64,000 nt of DNA. Origin: Pantoea sp. Ap-967 (lineage in GTDB: Bacteria; Pseudomonadota; Gammaproteobacteria; Pseudomonadales; Pseudomonadaceae). A model generated the notes under the pieces. The model was not told the origin of the DNA, made no database searches, and saw nothing but the letters and a program-made list of their open reading frames with translations. Positions 1 to 9,195 of the stretch are shown piece after piece. Where the stretch lies: contig NZ_VWXK01000012.1 of assembly GCF_011752565.1 (NCBI RefSeq), positions 124,001 through 188,000 of the forward strand, given 5' to 3'. The number at the start of each line of letters is the position of its first letter. Positions within the stretch are counted from its first letter, which is position 1. The translations under genes were made by a program, and so were the position numbers.

Positions 1-1
1 C

Positions 2-514
2 GTGCTGCAGCAGATTCCGGTGGCGAGCCTGGCGGGCGTGCTGGTGTTCACCGGGGTGAAGCTGGTGGACTTCAAGGCGTTCAAGGGCCTGGGCCGTTAC
101 GGCCGGATGCCGATGTTCACCTACGCGGCCACGGCGCTGGCGATCATTTTCACCGACCTGCTGACCGGCGTGCTACTGGGCTTCGCCCTGACCTTGCTGA
201 AGTTGGCGTTCAAGGCGGCGCGGCTGAAGATCAACCTGGTGAGCTTGGAGAAGGACGGCCACATGGAACTGCGCCTGAGCGGCGCGGCCACCTTCCTCAA
301 GGTGCCGGCGCTGACCCAGGTGCTCGATACTGTGCCGGCGGGGACCCATCTGCATGTGCCCATGGTCAATCTCAGCTACATCGACCACTCGGTGCTGGAA
401 TTGCTCGAGGATTGGGCGCGCACCCAGCGTCACCAGGGTGCCCGCCTGATCATCGAGCCACGTGGGCTCAAGCGGCGCATCGAGGGGCGCCTGCGCAGGG
501 CTACCGAGTGTTGA
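2..514 (+). CDS. SulP-family anion transporter, C-terminal part (5' truncated)
   Basis: Only the last 170 residues or so are inside the window; the reading frame is open at the left edge, so the true start lies outside. The visible part begins in the last hydrophobic segments of a SulP/SLC26 permease and ends in a cytoplasmic STAS-type domain (roughly residues 85-150). The segment around LSYIDHSVLELLEDW resembles the STAS helix region. SulP proteins move sulfate, bicarbonate or other anions across the inner membrane. In P. putida I recall a carbonic anhydrase upstream of this gene, which would suggest bicarbonate, but that neighbour is not visible. It is convergent with the M48 protease gene and abuts it. 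Confidence 0.8.
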   Translation: MLQQIPVASLAGVLVFTGVKLVDFKAFKGLGRYGRMPMFTYAATALAIIFTDLLTGVLLGFALTLLKLAFKAARLKINLVSLEKDGHMELRLSGAATFLKVPALTQVLDTVPAGTHLHVPMVNLSYIDHSVLELLEDWARTQRHQGARLIIEPRGLKRRIEGRLRRATEC

Positions 515-2095
515 TCAAGCCGCCTTGGGCACCAGTTTGCGGCAGCCCTCCTTGCGGCTCGGGTACTGCTCGCATTTGTGCAGGACCTGCTCGATCTCGA
601 CCTTGGATTTGAGCTGGCGATTGGCCATGAGCTTTTCAGTGATGAACAGCTCCTCCGAGCCCAGGTTGCGTTCGGCCTTGTCAATCATGGCAAGGGCCGC
701 CTGAGGTTCACCGCTTCTGAGGTGATGGCCAATCATCAAGTCGTAGATCGACGGGCTGGCCAGGGACCAGTCCTGGATTGCCTGCAGGTCCGCCAATGCC
801 TCACGGTTCTTGCCCTGGGCCGTGTGAAGGCTATAGGCGGCGCGGCGAACGCCGGGTTGGTCGGCAACCGGCGAGGCGAGCGCGCGCTTGATGAACGTGC
901 TGGCTTCTGCCGTTTTCTTCTGCTCCAAGGCAGTGATTGCCGCGTAGGCATCACGATACCCTTGCAGCGAGCGCGAAACTGCAGCCGAGTCTCGCACGCG
1001 GGGCCAGCTACGCCGGTCGACCCGAGCGCGAGTCTGTGGTTTGTACTCGCGATGCAGATACTGGCGAAGCTCTTCGTCACGCTCTACCGGCGACATGTGC
1101 GAGCGGGTCAGATACTGGCCGGTCGAAGCGATCGCCGTCCCGACGCCCTGATTGAGCAAGGTTTGCAGTTCGCGGGTGGTGCGGTTGATATCGAGTTGCT
1201 GGAGCGATTCGCTCATGGCGACCTGGCGCTCTGCGAGAAAGCTACTCAGTAGCGGTTTCTGCTTTCCCTGGAAATCGTTCAGCCGTTGCAGGCTGACACT
1301 GGATGCACGCGGCGCGTAGCCGGCTTTGATCATCAGGTCGGCACCCAGCAGGTCGGCCTGATCTTCCTGGGTGCGACCCCAGGCTGTGCTCCAGATGTTA
1401 TCCGAGAAACTGTTGGCCAGAGCGGTGTAGAGCACGGTATTGCCGATGGTTTTCTGCGTACCCAGCGGGTCCTTGCTGAACACTTTGCCGGTGTCACGGT
1501 TCCACCCCGTGTTCTTGGCCATGGCAGCGATGACCACGGTACTGGCAACATTGGTCACCCATTCCTTCTGTTGCTGGAATGCGGCCAGGCGGTCGTGGTG
1601 GCGCAGCAGCACATGGCTCATCTCGTGGCCGAGCATGGCGGCGATTTCGTCCTCGCTTTCGACGTTATCGAGCATACCCAATGGCACGAAAATGTTGCCA
1701 TAAGGGTCGGCCGAGGGGCCGAACGCGTAACTGTCGATAATGCGCACGCGTAATGCTGGGGCATCACCTGGCCAACCTTTGGCCAGGCGCGTGACGATAC
1801 CTTGCAGGTAATTTTCAAGCTCCGGAATGCGCACCAGGTTTTGCTGGCGGATTTCATTGGCGGGCAAGGTGCGGCCATCGAAGCTCAGGCGCAATTGGCC
1901 TGCATGCTGTGGGTCCAGGCGGTAGTACTGGTGCACTTCGGGCTGGTCTACGTAGCGACCGTCCAGGCGTGCCTGAGTCGAGGGGCCGACCAGGTTCTTG
2001 AAAGCGTCGTTGGCGCCGTTGAGGGTCTGGCAGCCTCCCAGCAACGGCAGCGCAATGGCGCACAATAGGCCACCGATGCTTTTGATTGGGCTCAT
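515..2095 (-). CDS. M48-family metalloprotease lipoprotein
   Basis: Predicted outer-membrane or periplasmic zinc protease, 526 aa. From the chosen start (MSPIKS) there is a short signal peptide ending in a lipobox-like LLGGC with the modified Cys at residue 22. The zinc motif HEMSH is at residues 157-161, followed by RHHD, as in BepA/LoiP-like M48 peptidases; the C-terminal third is rich in TPR-like helices. An in-frame extension of 26 residues upstream is Arg-rich and would bury the signal peptide, so the ATG at 2095 is preferred. That start overlaps the stop of the upstream gene by 4 bp, indicating translational coupling. It is the last gene of a leftward three-gene operon. Role in envelope protein quality control is inferred from the family. 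Confidence 0.88.
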   Translation of the reverse strand: MSPIKSIGGLLCAIALPLLGGCQTLNGANDAFKNLVGPSTQARLDGRYVDQPEVHQYYRLDPQHAGQLRLSFDGRTLPANEIRQQNLVRIPELENYLQGIVTRLAKGWPGDAPALRVRIIDSYAFGPSADPYGNIFVPLGMLDNVESEDEIAAMLGHEMSHVLLRHHDRLAAFQQQKEWVTNVASTVVIAAMAKNTGWNRDTGKVFSKDPLGTQKTIGNTVLYTALANSFSDNIWSTAWGRTQEDQADLLGADLMIKAGYAPRASSVSLQRLNDFQGKQKPLLSSFLAERQVAMSESLQQLDINRTTRELQTLLNQGVGTAIASTGQYLTRSHMSPVERDEELRQYLHREYKPQTRARVDRRSWPRVRDSAAVSRSLQGYRDAYAAITALEQKKTAEASTFIKRALASPVADQPGVRRAAYSLHTAQGKNREALADLQAIQDWSLASPSIYDLMIGHHLRSGEPQAALAMIDKAERNLGSEELFITEKLMANRQLKSKVEIEQVLHKCEQYPSRKEGCRKLVPKAA

Positions 2096-2454
2096 TTGGC
2101 GCACCCGGCGCCGAAGCCGATCGTCGAGTTGTTCTGATGGTCTTCGGGCAGGCTGCTGGAGAGTTTCTGGCAAGGTAGCTTGACGACATTCAAGGGCGGA
2201 TTGACGCGCACGGTCATTGGGTCCAGCCAGACTTTTTCACCGGAAAGCTCGACCTGCACCAGATCCAGCTCCTTGTTGTACTGCAGGACCGGCACACTGC
2301 CTTTGGGCAGGTTGGCGCTGGCGATGTCACGTATGGATTTGCCCTGGTCATCCAGAATCGGCAGTGGGTCCTCAAGGAAGGCTTCGACCGCAGTGGTGGC
2401 CAGCAGGTTTGGGCTGAACAGTGCAGCAATCAGAAACAGTAACGGCTTGCTCAT
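2092..2454 (-). CDS. small exported protein of unknown function
   Basis: 120 aa. A signal peptide is clear (MSKPLLFLIAALF to about residue 19, cut near LLA-TT). The mature part has two Cys residues near the C-terminus (KLPCQK and GAGCAK), possibly a disulfide. I do not recognise a named domain. It overlaps the stop of the CHASE2 gene by 4 bp upstream and the start of the M48 gene by 4 bp downstream, so the three proteins are probably made together and may act together at the envelope. A longer reading upstream of this start lies inside the CHASE2 gene and was not used. Confidence 0.75.
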   Translation of the reverse strand: MSKPLLFLIAALFSPNLLATTAVEAFLEDPLPILDDQGKSIRDIASANLPKGSVPVLQYNKELDLVQVELSGEKVWLDPMTVRVNPPLNVVKLPCQKLSSSLPEDHQNNSTIGFGAGCAK

Positions 2455-3833
2455 CGATGGGGTCCTTGAGGTGAAAAGTCCAGTCGGCTTTGGTGCTTGT
2501 TCTCTGAGAGCGCCTGCAGCCGAGCGCTGAACAACGTCAGCGACAGCAACAACAGGCCCAGTACATTGGCGGGGGTAAAGTCGTTGAACCACAAAAACGC
2601 ACTGAGCCCAGTCAGCATTGCCAGGACCATTGCCCAGGCGGTCAGTGGCTTGAGCTGCACACGTAGCTGGCGGTCACCCATCGAGGGGGTCAGTAGCGGT
2701 GCATCGAGCGCCCCTTTGAGGTAGGCGATGACGCCCAGTAGCAGCAGTTCGACGATATCGAGGACATCCACCGCCCAATTCGCAGGCAGGCCCAGGTCGG
2801 CCAGGCTGGGTGTTGCCCGGTAGTAATCCAGTCCCCAATCGATCAGGTTGTCCAGGGCCATTGCGTGCAGATAAACGCCCGGAAGTTTGCCGTGCAGTGG
2901 CGACAGGGTGACGTCCCCGGTGCCTGCGATGCGGGCACCAACGAGCACCAGTTTGCCCTGCAGCAGTTTGCGGATGAGTGCCTGGTCTTCAGGGGCTGTG
3001 ACTTCGAGGTCCTGTGCCGACAGAGTGAGGCTGTAGGCACAGTTGGACTGCGCACTGTTGCCAAGCTTCCAGAACACGGCCTGCAGCAGCTGGTCGAGCA
3101 GCCCTGGGACGTTGCAGTCGCCCAGGTCGGAAACTTGCGCCTGCAGAGGAGAACGATGTACTCCCCACTGCACAGTCATGGCAGGCAAACGGGCGGCGCT
3201 TTGGGCATCTGCAGGCAGCTGTGCGCAGGCATGTTGACGGCAGTACTGCCGGTACAGCGCCATGGCCGGGGTTTCCAACGGGCCAATCTCGCTCGCCACC
3301 GCAAGTGGGTACTGGTTGCCAAAGCCACTCCAGTCCACCAACCCCGGTGTACTGGCCTGGGCAAGGCGCGGCAATGTATTGACTGCACGATAGGTATCGC
3401 GATTGGCGCCGGAGTTGGCCACGACCAATGGAATACCTTGCTGCCGGTAGCGTTCGAACACGTTGGCCAGCACCTGGCTTTCCATGCGAGGCGGCTGCCC
3501 TGGTACTTCGCGTGAGTGATCGTGGCTGTAGAGCAGATCGATGAATACCGCACCTGGCTTGTAGGCGAGCAGGCGCTTGAACAGCTTGCTCTGTTCGCTA
3601 TAGGGCAGAGGCCATGAAGCGTCGTGGCGCTTGAGGTAGTCGTCGTCGATCAGCACCACGACCACCTGGCGTTGCCCATCATCGGCGTACCAGCTGGCCA
3701 TCAGGCGGTTCAGCCAGCGAGAGGATGCGTCATCGGTAGAACTGGCCAACCCCAGCGGGTCGAGCAAGGCGACCAATATCAGGGTGATGCCGAATAGCAG
3801 CCGGCGCAGTGGAAAGCGCGAGAATGTGAGCAT
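2451..3833 (-). CDS. CHASE2 domain membrane protein without output domain
   Basis: 460 aa. One N-terminal membrane segment (about residues 11-30) is followed by a long periplasmic CHASE2 sensor domain (about 35-340, with VVVVLIDDDYLKR and GAVFIDLLY typical of the fold). Three membrane segments follow near the C-terminus. In most CHASE2 proteins the third of these leads into an adenylate cyclase, kinase or phosphatase; here the chain ends about 20 residues after it, so no catalytic output is present. It heads an operon with a small exported protein and an M48 protease, each overlapping by 4 bp. Sensing of an extracytoplasmic signal is inferred; the ligand is unknown. Confidence 0.82.
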   Translation of the reverse strand: MLTFSRFPLRRLLFGITLILVALLDPLGLASSTDDASSRWLNRLMASWYADDGQRQVVVVLIDDDYLKRHDASWPLPYSEQSKLFKRLLAYKPGAVFIDLLYSHDHSREVPGQPPRMESQVLANVFERYRQQGIPLVVANSGANRDTYRAVNTLPRLAQASTPGLVDWSGFGNQYPLAVASEIGPLETPAMALYRQYCRQHACAQLPADAQSAARLPAMTVQWGVHRSPLQAQVSDLGDCNVPGLLDQLLQAVFWKLGNSAQSNCAYSLTLSAQDLEVTAPEDQALIRKLLQGKLVLVGARIAGTGDVTLSPLHGKLPGVYLHAMALDNLIDWGLDYYRATPSLADLGLPANWAVDVLDIVELLLLGVIAYLKGALDAPLLTPSMGDRQLRVQLKPLTAWAMVLAMLTGLSAFLWFNDFTPANVLGLLLLSLTLFSARLQALSENKHQSRLDFSPQGPHR

Positions 3834-3943
3834 CCATGCCTCGAATCATTAATCAAGGCATTTTGCCATCATTCGTGACGAGTTCGAAAGAGGGATGGTC
3901 AAATGCGCCCAATCGCCGAATCCCTGGCGATCGGACCCTTCGT

Positions 3944-4585
3944 TCAGGCCGGCTGGCCCAGCTCCACACCCAGCTGGCGCGACAGGCAAGGCCAGCGCTT
4001 CCAGGCCGCGCCGGTTTCCGGGCTGCACAGGGTTTCGCGGTAGGCTTCCACCGATTCTGCGGCGAAGCTGTCTTCGTCGAGCATTTCGTCCACCGAATGG
4101 TGCACCACCTCATCGAGCTGGTTGGCAAAGGTTTCGCCGATCAGCTGGTGGGCGATCAGGTTGGCCACCGTGGTGTCCACCGGAATCAGCGGCTGCTGGA
4201 AGTGGCGGATGTACAGGTCGTTGACCTCTTCAACCAGACGATGCGCCAGGTAGGCTTCATCCAGCAGGCAATCGAGGCCCACATGGCCCTGCATCACGCT
4301 CGGTGGCTGCAGGAAATAGGCTTCGGCGATTTTCAGCACGGGTTTGATCTGCGATTCGATACCGGCCTCGCGGGCCACGTCGTGGGCAGCTTCCAGCAGC
4401 TCGGGAACTTGATCGATGTAAGCGCTGACGAAGCGCGCCAATGTACCCTGGGCGTCCTGCTCAGGCAGTTGGATCGAGGGGTGCAGGTGGGGCAGTTGCA
4501 GCTCGAGACGCTCCTTCAGTTGGCCGGTGCGGCCTTCGTGGTCGTGGGCTTGGCTAATCTGCTCGCGTACAGCAGCGATGTTCAT
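3944..4585 (-). CDS. conserved soluble protein of unknown function
   Basis: 213 aa, no signal peptide or membrane segment, mostly helical and acidic. The start MNIAAVREQ is preceded by CTGGAG at good spacing; an in-frame ATG nine codons upstream lacks this. I do not recognise a domain. It is divergent from the cytochrome oxidase operon, and a similarly placed gene exists, as I recall, in other P. putida genomes. No function is proposed. Confidence 0.7.
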   Translation of the reverse strand: MNIAAVREQISQAHDHEGRTGQLKERLELQLPHLHPSIQLPEQDAQGTLARFVSAYIDQVPELLEAAHDVAREAGIESQIKPVLKIAEAYFLQPPSVMQGHVGLDCLLDEAYLAHRLVEEVNDLYIRHFQQPLIPVDTTVANLIAHQLIGETFANQLDEVVHHSVDEMLDEDSFAAESVEAYRETLCSPETGAAWKRWPCLSRQLGVELGQPA

Positions 4586-4953
4586 GACAACTCCAGGGAC
4601 AGGACGTTTCAAACGGAAGACACTAACTTAGCTCGGTATACAGCATACCTAAGACGCATTTGTTATAGATGACGCAAACGTGTGCGTAGTTAGCTATATG
4701 GGCAGGCCATTATTGTGCCATAACCCTTCAAACACGGGCTTCTGCCGGCATTTCCCGATTTCGTGACGATGTTTTAACCGGCGCCGTTGCGGGCCATTGG
4801 TCGCTGTCTATACTCCCGGTGAACGTGATTCGTTGATGAGGCCCAGCTGCTACCAGCAGGGGCTCGGTCGTCGAAGCCAGGCAGTCTTGACCGCCGTTCC
4901 CTCTTGCCCAGGCCATGCCTCCGGGACTACAAGAACGAGAAGGGGAACCCGCA
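4586..4953. other. divergent intergenic region upstream of coxB
   Basis: 368 bp between two divergent genes. It holds a sigma-70-like promoter facing coxB (annotated separately), a leader of about 130 nt before the coxB start, and a dyad GGTATACAGCATACC at 4635-4649 (5-bp arms) close to the leftward gene, which could be an operator. No open reading frame here looks real. Confidence 0.55.
4787..4814 (+). promoter_or_regulatory. candidate sigma-70 promoter of the cox operon
   Basis: TTGCGG at 4787-4792, a 16-bp spacer, and TATACT at 4809-4814. The -10 is five of six to consensus and the -35 four of six. It would give a leader of about 130 nt before coxB. Pseudomonas aa3 oxidase operons are known to be induced on starvation, so additional control is likely, but I see no specific box I can name. 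Confidence 0.5.
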
Positions 4954-6081
4954 ATGATGCGACATCCACATGTCTGGATGGGCCTGCTGTTGTGGTCGGT
5001 TTTTGGTCAGGCCAACGCTGCCTGGACCGTGAACATGCACCCAGGGGCGACGGACGTCTCCAACGCCGTGTTCGACCTGCACATGACCATTTTCTGGATC
5101 TGCGTGATCATCGGCGTCGTGGTGTTTGGCGCGATGTTCTGGTCCATGGTCGTCCACCGGCGCTCCACCGGCCAGCAACCGGCGCATTTCCACGAACACA
5201 CCTGGGTGGAAATCCTCTGGACCATCGTCCCCTTCCTGATTCTGGTGGCCATGGCGATTCCGGCCACCAAGACGCTGATCGACATCTATGACGCCAGCGA
5301 GTCGGACATCGACATCCAGGTCACCGGCTACCAGTGGAAGTGGCACTACAAATACCTGGGCCAGGACGTTGAGTTCTTCAGCAACCTGGCCACCCCCGCC
5401 GAGCAGATCCACAACCAGGCGCCGAAGGACGAGCATTACCTGCTGGAAGTCGACCAGCCGCTGGTGCTGCCGGTGGGCGCCAAGGTGCGCTTTCTGGTAA
5501 CCGCCGCCGACGTCATCCATTCCTGGTGGGTGCCGGCCTTCGCGGTCAAGCGTGACGCCATTCCTGGGTTCGTCAACGAAGCCTGGACCCGTGTCGAGAA
5601 GCCCGGCATCTACCGTGGCCAGTGCACCGAGCTGTGCGGCAAGGACCACGGTTTCATGCCCGTGGTGGTCGAGGTCAAGTCCAAGGCCGACTACGACACC
5701 TGGCTGAGCGAGCGCAAGGCCGAGGCCGCCAAGCTCAAGGAACTCACCAGCAAGGAGTGGACGCTCCAGGAACTGGTCGAGCGCGGCGACAAGGTTTACC
5801 ACACCACCTGCGTGGCCTGTCACCAGGCCGAGGGCCAGGGCCTGCCGCCGATGTTCCCGGCACTCAAAGGCTCGAAAGTGGCCACAGGGCCGAAGGAGGA
5901 ACACCTGAGCACGGTGTTCCATGGCCGCCCGGGCACGGCGATGGCTGCGTTCGGCAAGCAGCTTTCGGAAGTCGACATCGCCGCCGTGGTGACCTACGAG
6001 CGCAACGCCTGGGGCAACAACAAGGGCGACATGGTCACGCCGAAGGACGTGCTGGCGCTCAAGCAGGCAGAAGCGAAGTGA
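4954..6081 (+). CDS. coxB: cytochrome c oxidase subunit II with fused cytochrome c domain
   Basis: 375 aa. Subunit II takes electrons from cytochrome c through the CuA centre and passes them to subunit I. Signal peptide 1-22, two membrane helices (about 40-65 and 85-107), then the cupredoxin domain with CuA ligands visible as H189, C224, C228, H232 and M235 (motif CTELCGKDHGFM). After a charged linker a class I cytochrome c domain follows with heme motif CVACH at 286-290, so this is a caa3-type subunit II. The start is ATG at 4954 after AAGGGG; an in-frame ATG at 4957 is equally possible. First structural gene of the oxidase operon. Confidence 0.96.
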   Translation: MMRHPHVWMGLLLWSVFGQANAAWTVNMHPGATDVSNAVFDLHMTIFWICVIIGVVVFGAMFWSMVVHRRSTGQQPAHFHEHTWVEILWTIVPFLILVAMAIPATKTLIDIYDASESDIDIQVTGYQWKWHYKYLGQDVEFFSNLATPAEQIHNQAPKDEHYLLEVDQPLVLPVGAKVRFLVTAADVIHSWWVPAFAVKRDAIPGFVNEAWTRVEKPGIYRGQCTELCGKDHGFMPVVVEVKSKADYDTWLSERKAEAAKLKELTSKEWTLQELVERGDKVYHTTCVACHQAEGQGLPPMFPALKGSKVATGPKEEHLSTVFHGRPGTAMAAFGKQLSEVDIAAVVTYERNAWGNNKGDMVTPKDVLALKQAEAK

Positions 6082-6124
6082 ACCGGGTTTCGCGCGGCAA
6101 TCAGCAGATTGCAGGAGACAGGAC

Positions 6125-7714
6125 ATGAGTGCAGTGATCGACGACCACGCCCACGGCCATGACCACGCCCACGGCCCGGCCAAGGGCCTGATGCGCTGGG
6201 TGCTGACCACCAACCACAAGGACATCGGCACGATGTACCTGTGGTTCGCCTTCATGATGTTCCTGCTTGGCGGCTCGTTCGCCATGGTGATCCGCGCCGA
6301 GCTGTTCCAGCCTGGGCTGCAGATCGTCGAGCCGGCGTTCTTCAACCAGATGACCACCATGCACGGCCTGATCATGGTGTTCGGCGCGGTGATGCCGGCC
6401 TTCGTCGGCCTTGCCAACTGGATGATCCCGCTGATGATCGGCGCGCCGGACATGGCCCTGCCACGGATGAACAATTTCAGCTTCTGGCTGCTGCCTGCGG
6501 CCTTCCTGCTGCTGGTTTCGACCCTGTTCAGCCCAGGCGGCGGGCCGAACTTCGGCTGGACCTTCTACGCCCCGCTGTCCACCACCTACGCGCCGGCCAG
6601 CGTGACCTTCTTCATCTTCGCCATTCACCTGATGGGCATCAGCTCGATCATGGGCGCGATCAACGTGATCGCCACCATCCTCAACCTGCGCGCCCCGGGC
6701 ATGACCCTGATGAAGATGCCGCTGTTCGTCTGGACCTGGCTGATCACCGCGTTCCTGCTGATTGCGGTGATGCCGGTGCTGGCGGGGGTGGTGACCATGA
6801 TGCTGATGGACATCCACTTCGGCACCAGCTTCTTCAGCGCCGCCGGTGGTGGCGACCCGGTGCTGTTCCAGCACGTGTTCTGGTTCTTCGGCCACCCCGA
6901 GGTGTACATCATGATCCTGCCGGCCTTCGGCGCGGTCAGTTCGATCATCCCGGCGTTTTCGCGCAAGCCGTTGTTCGGCTACACCTCGATGGTGTACGCC
7001 ACCGGCGCCATCGCCTTCCTGTCGTTCATCGTCTGGGCCCACCACATGTTCGTGGTGGGTATCCCGGTGGTCGGCGAGCTGTTCTTCATGTACGCCACCA
7101 TGCTGATCGCCGTGCCTACCGGGGTGAAGGTGTTCAACTGGGTGAGCACCATGTGGGAAGGCTCGCTGAGCTTCGAGACGCCGATGCTGTTCGCCATCGC
7201 CTTCGTCATCCTGTTCACCATCGGCGGCTTCTCCGGGCTGATGCTGGCCATTGCGCCGGCGGACTTCCAGTACCACGACACCTATTTCGTGGTGGCGCAT
7301 TTCCACTATGTGCTGGTGCCCGGGGCGATCTTCGGCATCTTCGCCTCGGCGTACTACTGGCTGCCGAAATGGACCGGCCACATGTACGACGAAACCCTTG
7401 GCAAGCTGCACTTCTGGTTGTCGTTCATCGGCATGAACATGGCCTTCTTCCCCATGCACTTCGTGGGGCTGGCCGGCATGCCGCGGCGAATTCCCGACTA
7501 CAACCTGCAGTTCGCCGACTTCAACATGGTGTCGTCGATTGGCGCGTTCCTGTTCGGCACCACCCAGCTGTTCTTCCTGTTCATCGTCATCAAGTGCATC
7601 CGTGGCGGCGCGCCGGCGCCGGCCAAACCCTGGGACGGCGCCGAGGGCCTGGAGTGGGAAATTCCCTCGCCTGCGCCCTACCACACCTTCCAGACCCCGC
7701 CAGACGTGAAGTAG
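6125..7714 (+). CDS. coxA: cytochrome c oxidase subunit I
   Basis: 529 aa, about 12 membrane helices. This is the catalytic subunit carrying heme a and the heme a3-CuB site where oxygen is reduced to water with proton pumping. Ligands seen: H80 (heme a), H257 and Y261 in GHPEVY (cross-linked CuB site, with E259 beside it), H306-H307 (CuB), H392 and H394 in AHFHY (hemes a3 and a). The 20-residue N-terminus before the first conserved segment has five His (HAHGHDHAHG), an unusual feature. It begins 43 bp after coxB, with AGGAGA before the ATG. Confidence 0.97.
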   Translation: MSAVIDDHAHGHDHAHGPAKGLMRWVLTTNHKDIGTMYLWFAFMMFLLGGSFAMVIRAELFQPGLQIVEPAFFNQMTTMHGLIMVFGAVMPAFVGLANWMIPLMIGAPDMALPRMNNFSFWLLPAAFLLLVSTLFSPGGGPNFGWTFYAPLSTTYAPASVTFFIFAIHLMGISSIMGAINVIATILNLRAPGMTLMKMPLFVWTWLITAFLLIAVMPVLAGVVTMMLMDIHFGTSFFSAAGGGDPVLFQHVFWFFGHPEVYIMILPAFGAVSSIIPAFSRKPLFGYTSMVYATGAIAFLSFIVWAHHMFVVGIPVVGELFFMYATMLIAVPTGVKVFNWVSTMWEGSLSFETPMLFAIAFVILFTIGGFSGLMLAIAPADFQYHDTYFVVAHFHYVLVPGAIFGIFASAYYWLPKWTGHMYDETLGKLHFWLSFIGMNMAFFPMHFVGLAGMPRRIPDYNLQFADFNMVSSIGAFLFGTTQLFFLFIVIKCIRGGAPAPAKPWDGAEGLEWEIPSPAPYHTFQTPPDVK

Positions 7715-7724
7715 GAGTGCGGCC

Positions 7725-8291
7725 ATGAACGGCTCTGCGCTCAAGCGCCTGGTCACCCGCCTGCTGCTGCTGACGGTGGTGATGTTTGCCTTCGGTTTCG
7801 CCCTGGTGCCGATGTACGACGTGATGTGCAAGGCCTTTGGCATCAACGGCAAGACCGGTGGCCAGTATGAAGGCAGCCAGGTCAGCGACCCGAGCCGTTC
7901 GGTGCGGGTGCAGTTCATGTCGACCAACGCCGCCGACATGGTCTGGGACTTCTATTCCACCGCCGACCAGCTGGAGGTCAACCCAGGGGCGGTGAACCAG
8001 ATGATCTTCGTTGCCCACAACCCGACCAACAGGCCGATGAGTGCGCAAGCCATCCCCAGCATCACCCCGGCCGAGGCCGCGGCGTATTTTCACAAGACCG
8101 AGTGTTTCTGCTTCACCCAGCAGGTGCTGCAGCCGGGCGAGCGCATCGAGATGCCGGTGCGCTTCATCGTCGACCGCGACCTGCCGGCCAGCGTCAAGCA
8201 CCTGACACTGGCCTACACCTTGTTCGACATCACTGCGCGTCATCCGCCGGTCGCCCATGCCGCGGTGCAGAACGCCCAGGGCGCCCGCTAA
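7725..8291 (+). CDS. ctaG: cytochrome c oxidase assembly protein Cox11/CtaG
   Basis: 188 aa. Membrane-anchored copper chaperone that delivers Cu to the CuB site of subunit I. One N-terminal helix (about 10-30) is followed by a periplasmic immunoglobulin-like domain. The signature KTECFCFTQQ holds the two copper-binding Cys residues (CFC), and a third conserved Cys follows the helix (YDVMCKAFG). It lies between coxA and coxC, as in many proteobacteria, 10 bp after coxA. Confidence 0.95.
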   Translation: MNGSALKRLVTRLLLLTVVMFAFGFALVPMYDVMCKAFGINGKTGGQYEGSQVSDPSRSVRVQFMSTNAADMVWDFYSTADQLEVNPGAVNQMIFVAHNPTNRPMSAQAIPSITPAEAAAYFHKTECFCFTQQVLQPGERIEMPVRFIVDRDLPASVKHLTLAYTLFDITARHPPVAHAAVQNAQGAR

Positions 8292-8307
8292 GGGAAGGAG
8301 ATCGGCA

Positions 8308-9195
8308 ATGGCAAGTCATGACCACTACTACGTACCGGCGCAGAGCAAGTGGCCGATCATCGCCACCCTCGGCATGTTCATCACGGTGTTCGGCCTGGGC
8401 ACCTGGTTCAACGACATGAAGGCCGGCCACCCGTCTTCGCACGGGCCGCTGATCTTCTTCGTCGGTGCGCTGTTCCTGGCCTACATGCTGTTCGGCTGGT
8501 TCGGCTCGGTGGTACGCGAAAGCCGCGCGGGGCTCTACAGCCCGCAGCTGGACCGCTCGTTCCGCTGGGGCATGAGCTGGTTCATCTTCTCGGAAGTGAT
8601 GTTCTTCATGGCCTTCTTCGGCGCGCTGTTCTATGTGCGGGTGCTGGCCGGGCCATGGCTGGGTGGTGAAGGGCACAAGGGCATCGCCCACATGCTGTGG
8701 CCGAGCTTCGAGTTCGCCTGGCCATTGCTGCACACGCCAGACCCGAAACTGTTCCCGCCGCCCAAGGAAGTGATCAACCCGTGGCACCTGCCGTTGATCA
8801 ACACCATCTTGCTGGTGAGCTCCAGCGTGACCATCACCCTCGCCCACCACGCCCTGCGCCGTGACCACCGGGGGCCGCTGAAATTCTGGATGGCGCTGAC
8901 CATCCTGCTGGGCGTGAGCTTCATCTCGCTGCAGGCCTACGAGTACCACGAGGCCTATACCCAGCTGGGGCTGACGCTGGGTTCGGGGATCTACGGCGCG
9001 ACGTTCTTCATGCTCACCGGTTTCCACGGTGCCCACGTGACCTTGGGCACGATCATTCTGATCGTGATGTTCGTGCGCATCCTGCGTGGGCACTTCAACC
9101 CCGACAAGCACTTCGGTTTCGAGGCGGCGAGCTGGTACTGGCACTTCGTCGATGTGGTGTGGGTGGGGCTGTTTATCTTTGTCTACGTGCTGTAG
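8308..9195 (+). CDS. coxC: cytochrome c oxidase subunit III
   Basis: 295 aa, seven predicted membrane helices; subunit III stabilises subunit I and its proton uptake. Conserved features include SEVMFFMAFFGA near residue 97 and the C-terminal GFHGAHVTLG and WYWHFVDVVW segments. The ATG at 8308 follows AAGGAG at 8295-8300; an extension of 17 residues upstream lies in the end of ctaG and was not used. The TAG stop at 9193-9195 forms part of a REP element that starts at 9192. Confidence 0.96.
   Translation: MASHDHYYVPAQSKWPIIATLGMFITVFGLGTWFNDMKAGHPSSHGPLIFFVGALFLAYMLFGWFGSVVRESRAGLYSPQLDRSFRWGMSWFIFSEVMFFMAFFGALFYVRVLAGPWLGGEGHKGIAHMLWPSFEFAWPLLHTPDPKLFPPPKEVINPWHLPLINTILLVSSSVTITLAHHALRRDHRGPLKFWMALTILLGVSFISLQAYEYHEAYTQLGLTLGSGIYGATFFMLTGFHGAHVTLGTIILIVMFVRILRGHFNPDKHFGFEAASWYWHFVDVVWVGLFIFVYVL

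Noticed and set aside
6101..7939. A 612-codon open frame antisense to coxA
   Set aside because: Product is His/Glu/Arg-rich low complexity and lies opposite a fully recognisable oxidase subunit; shadow frame.
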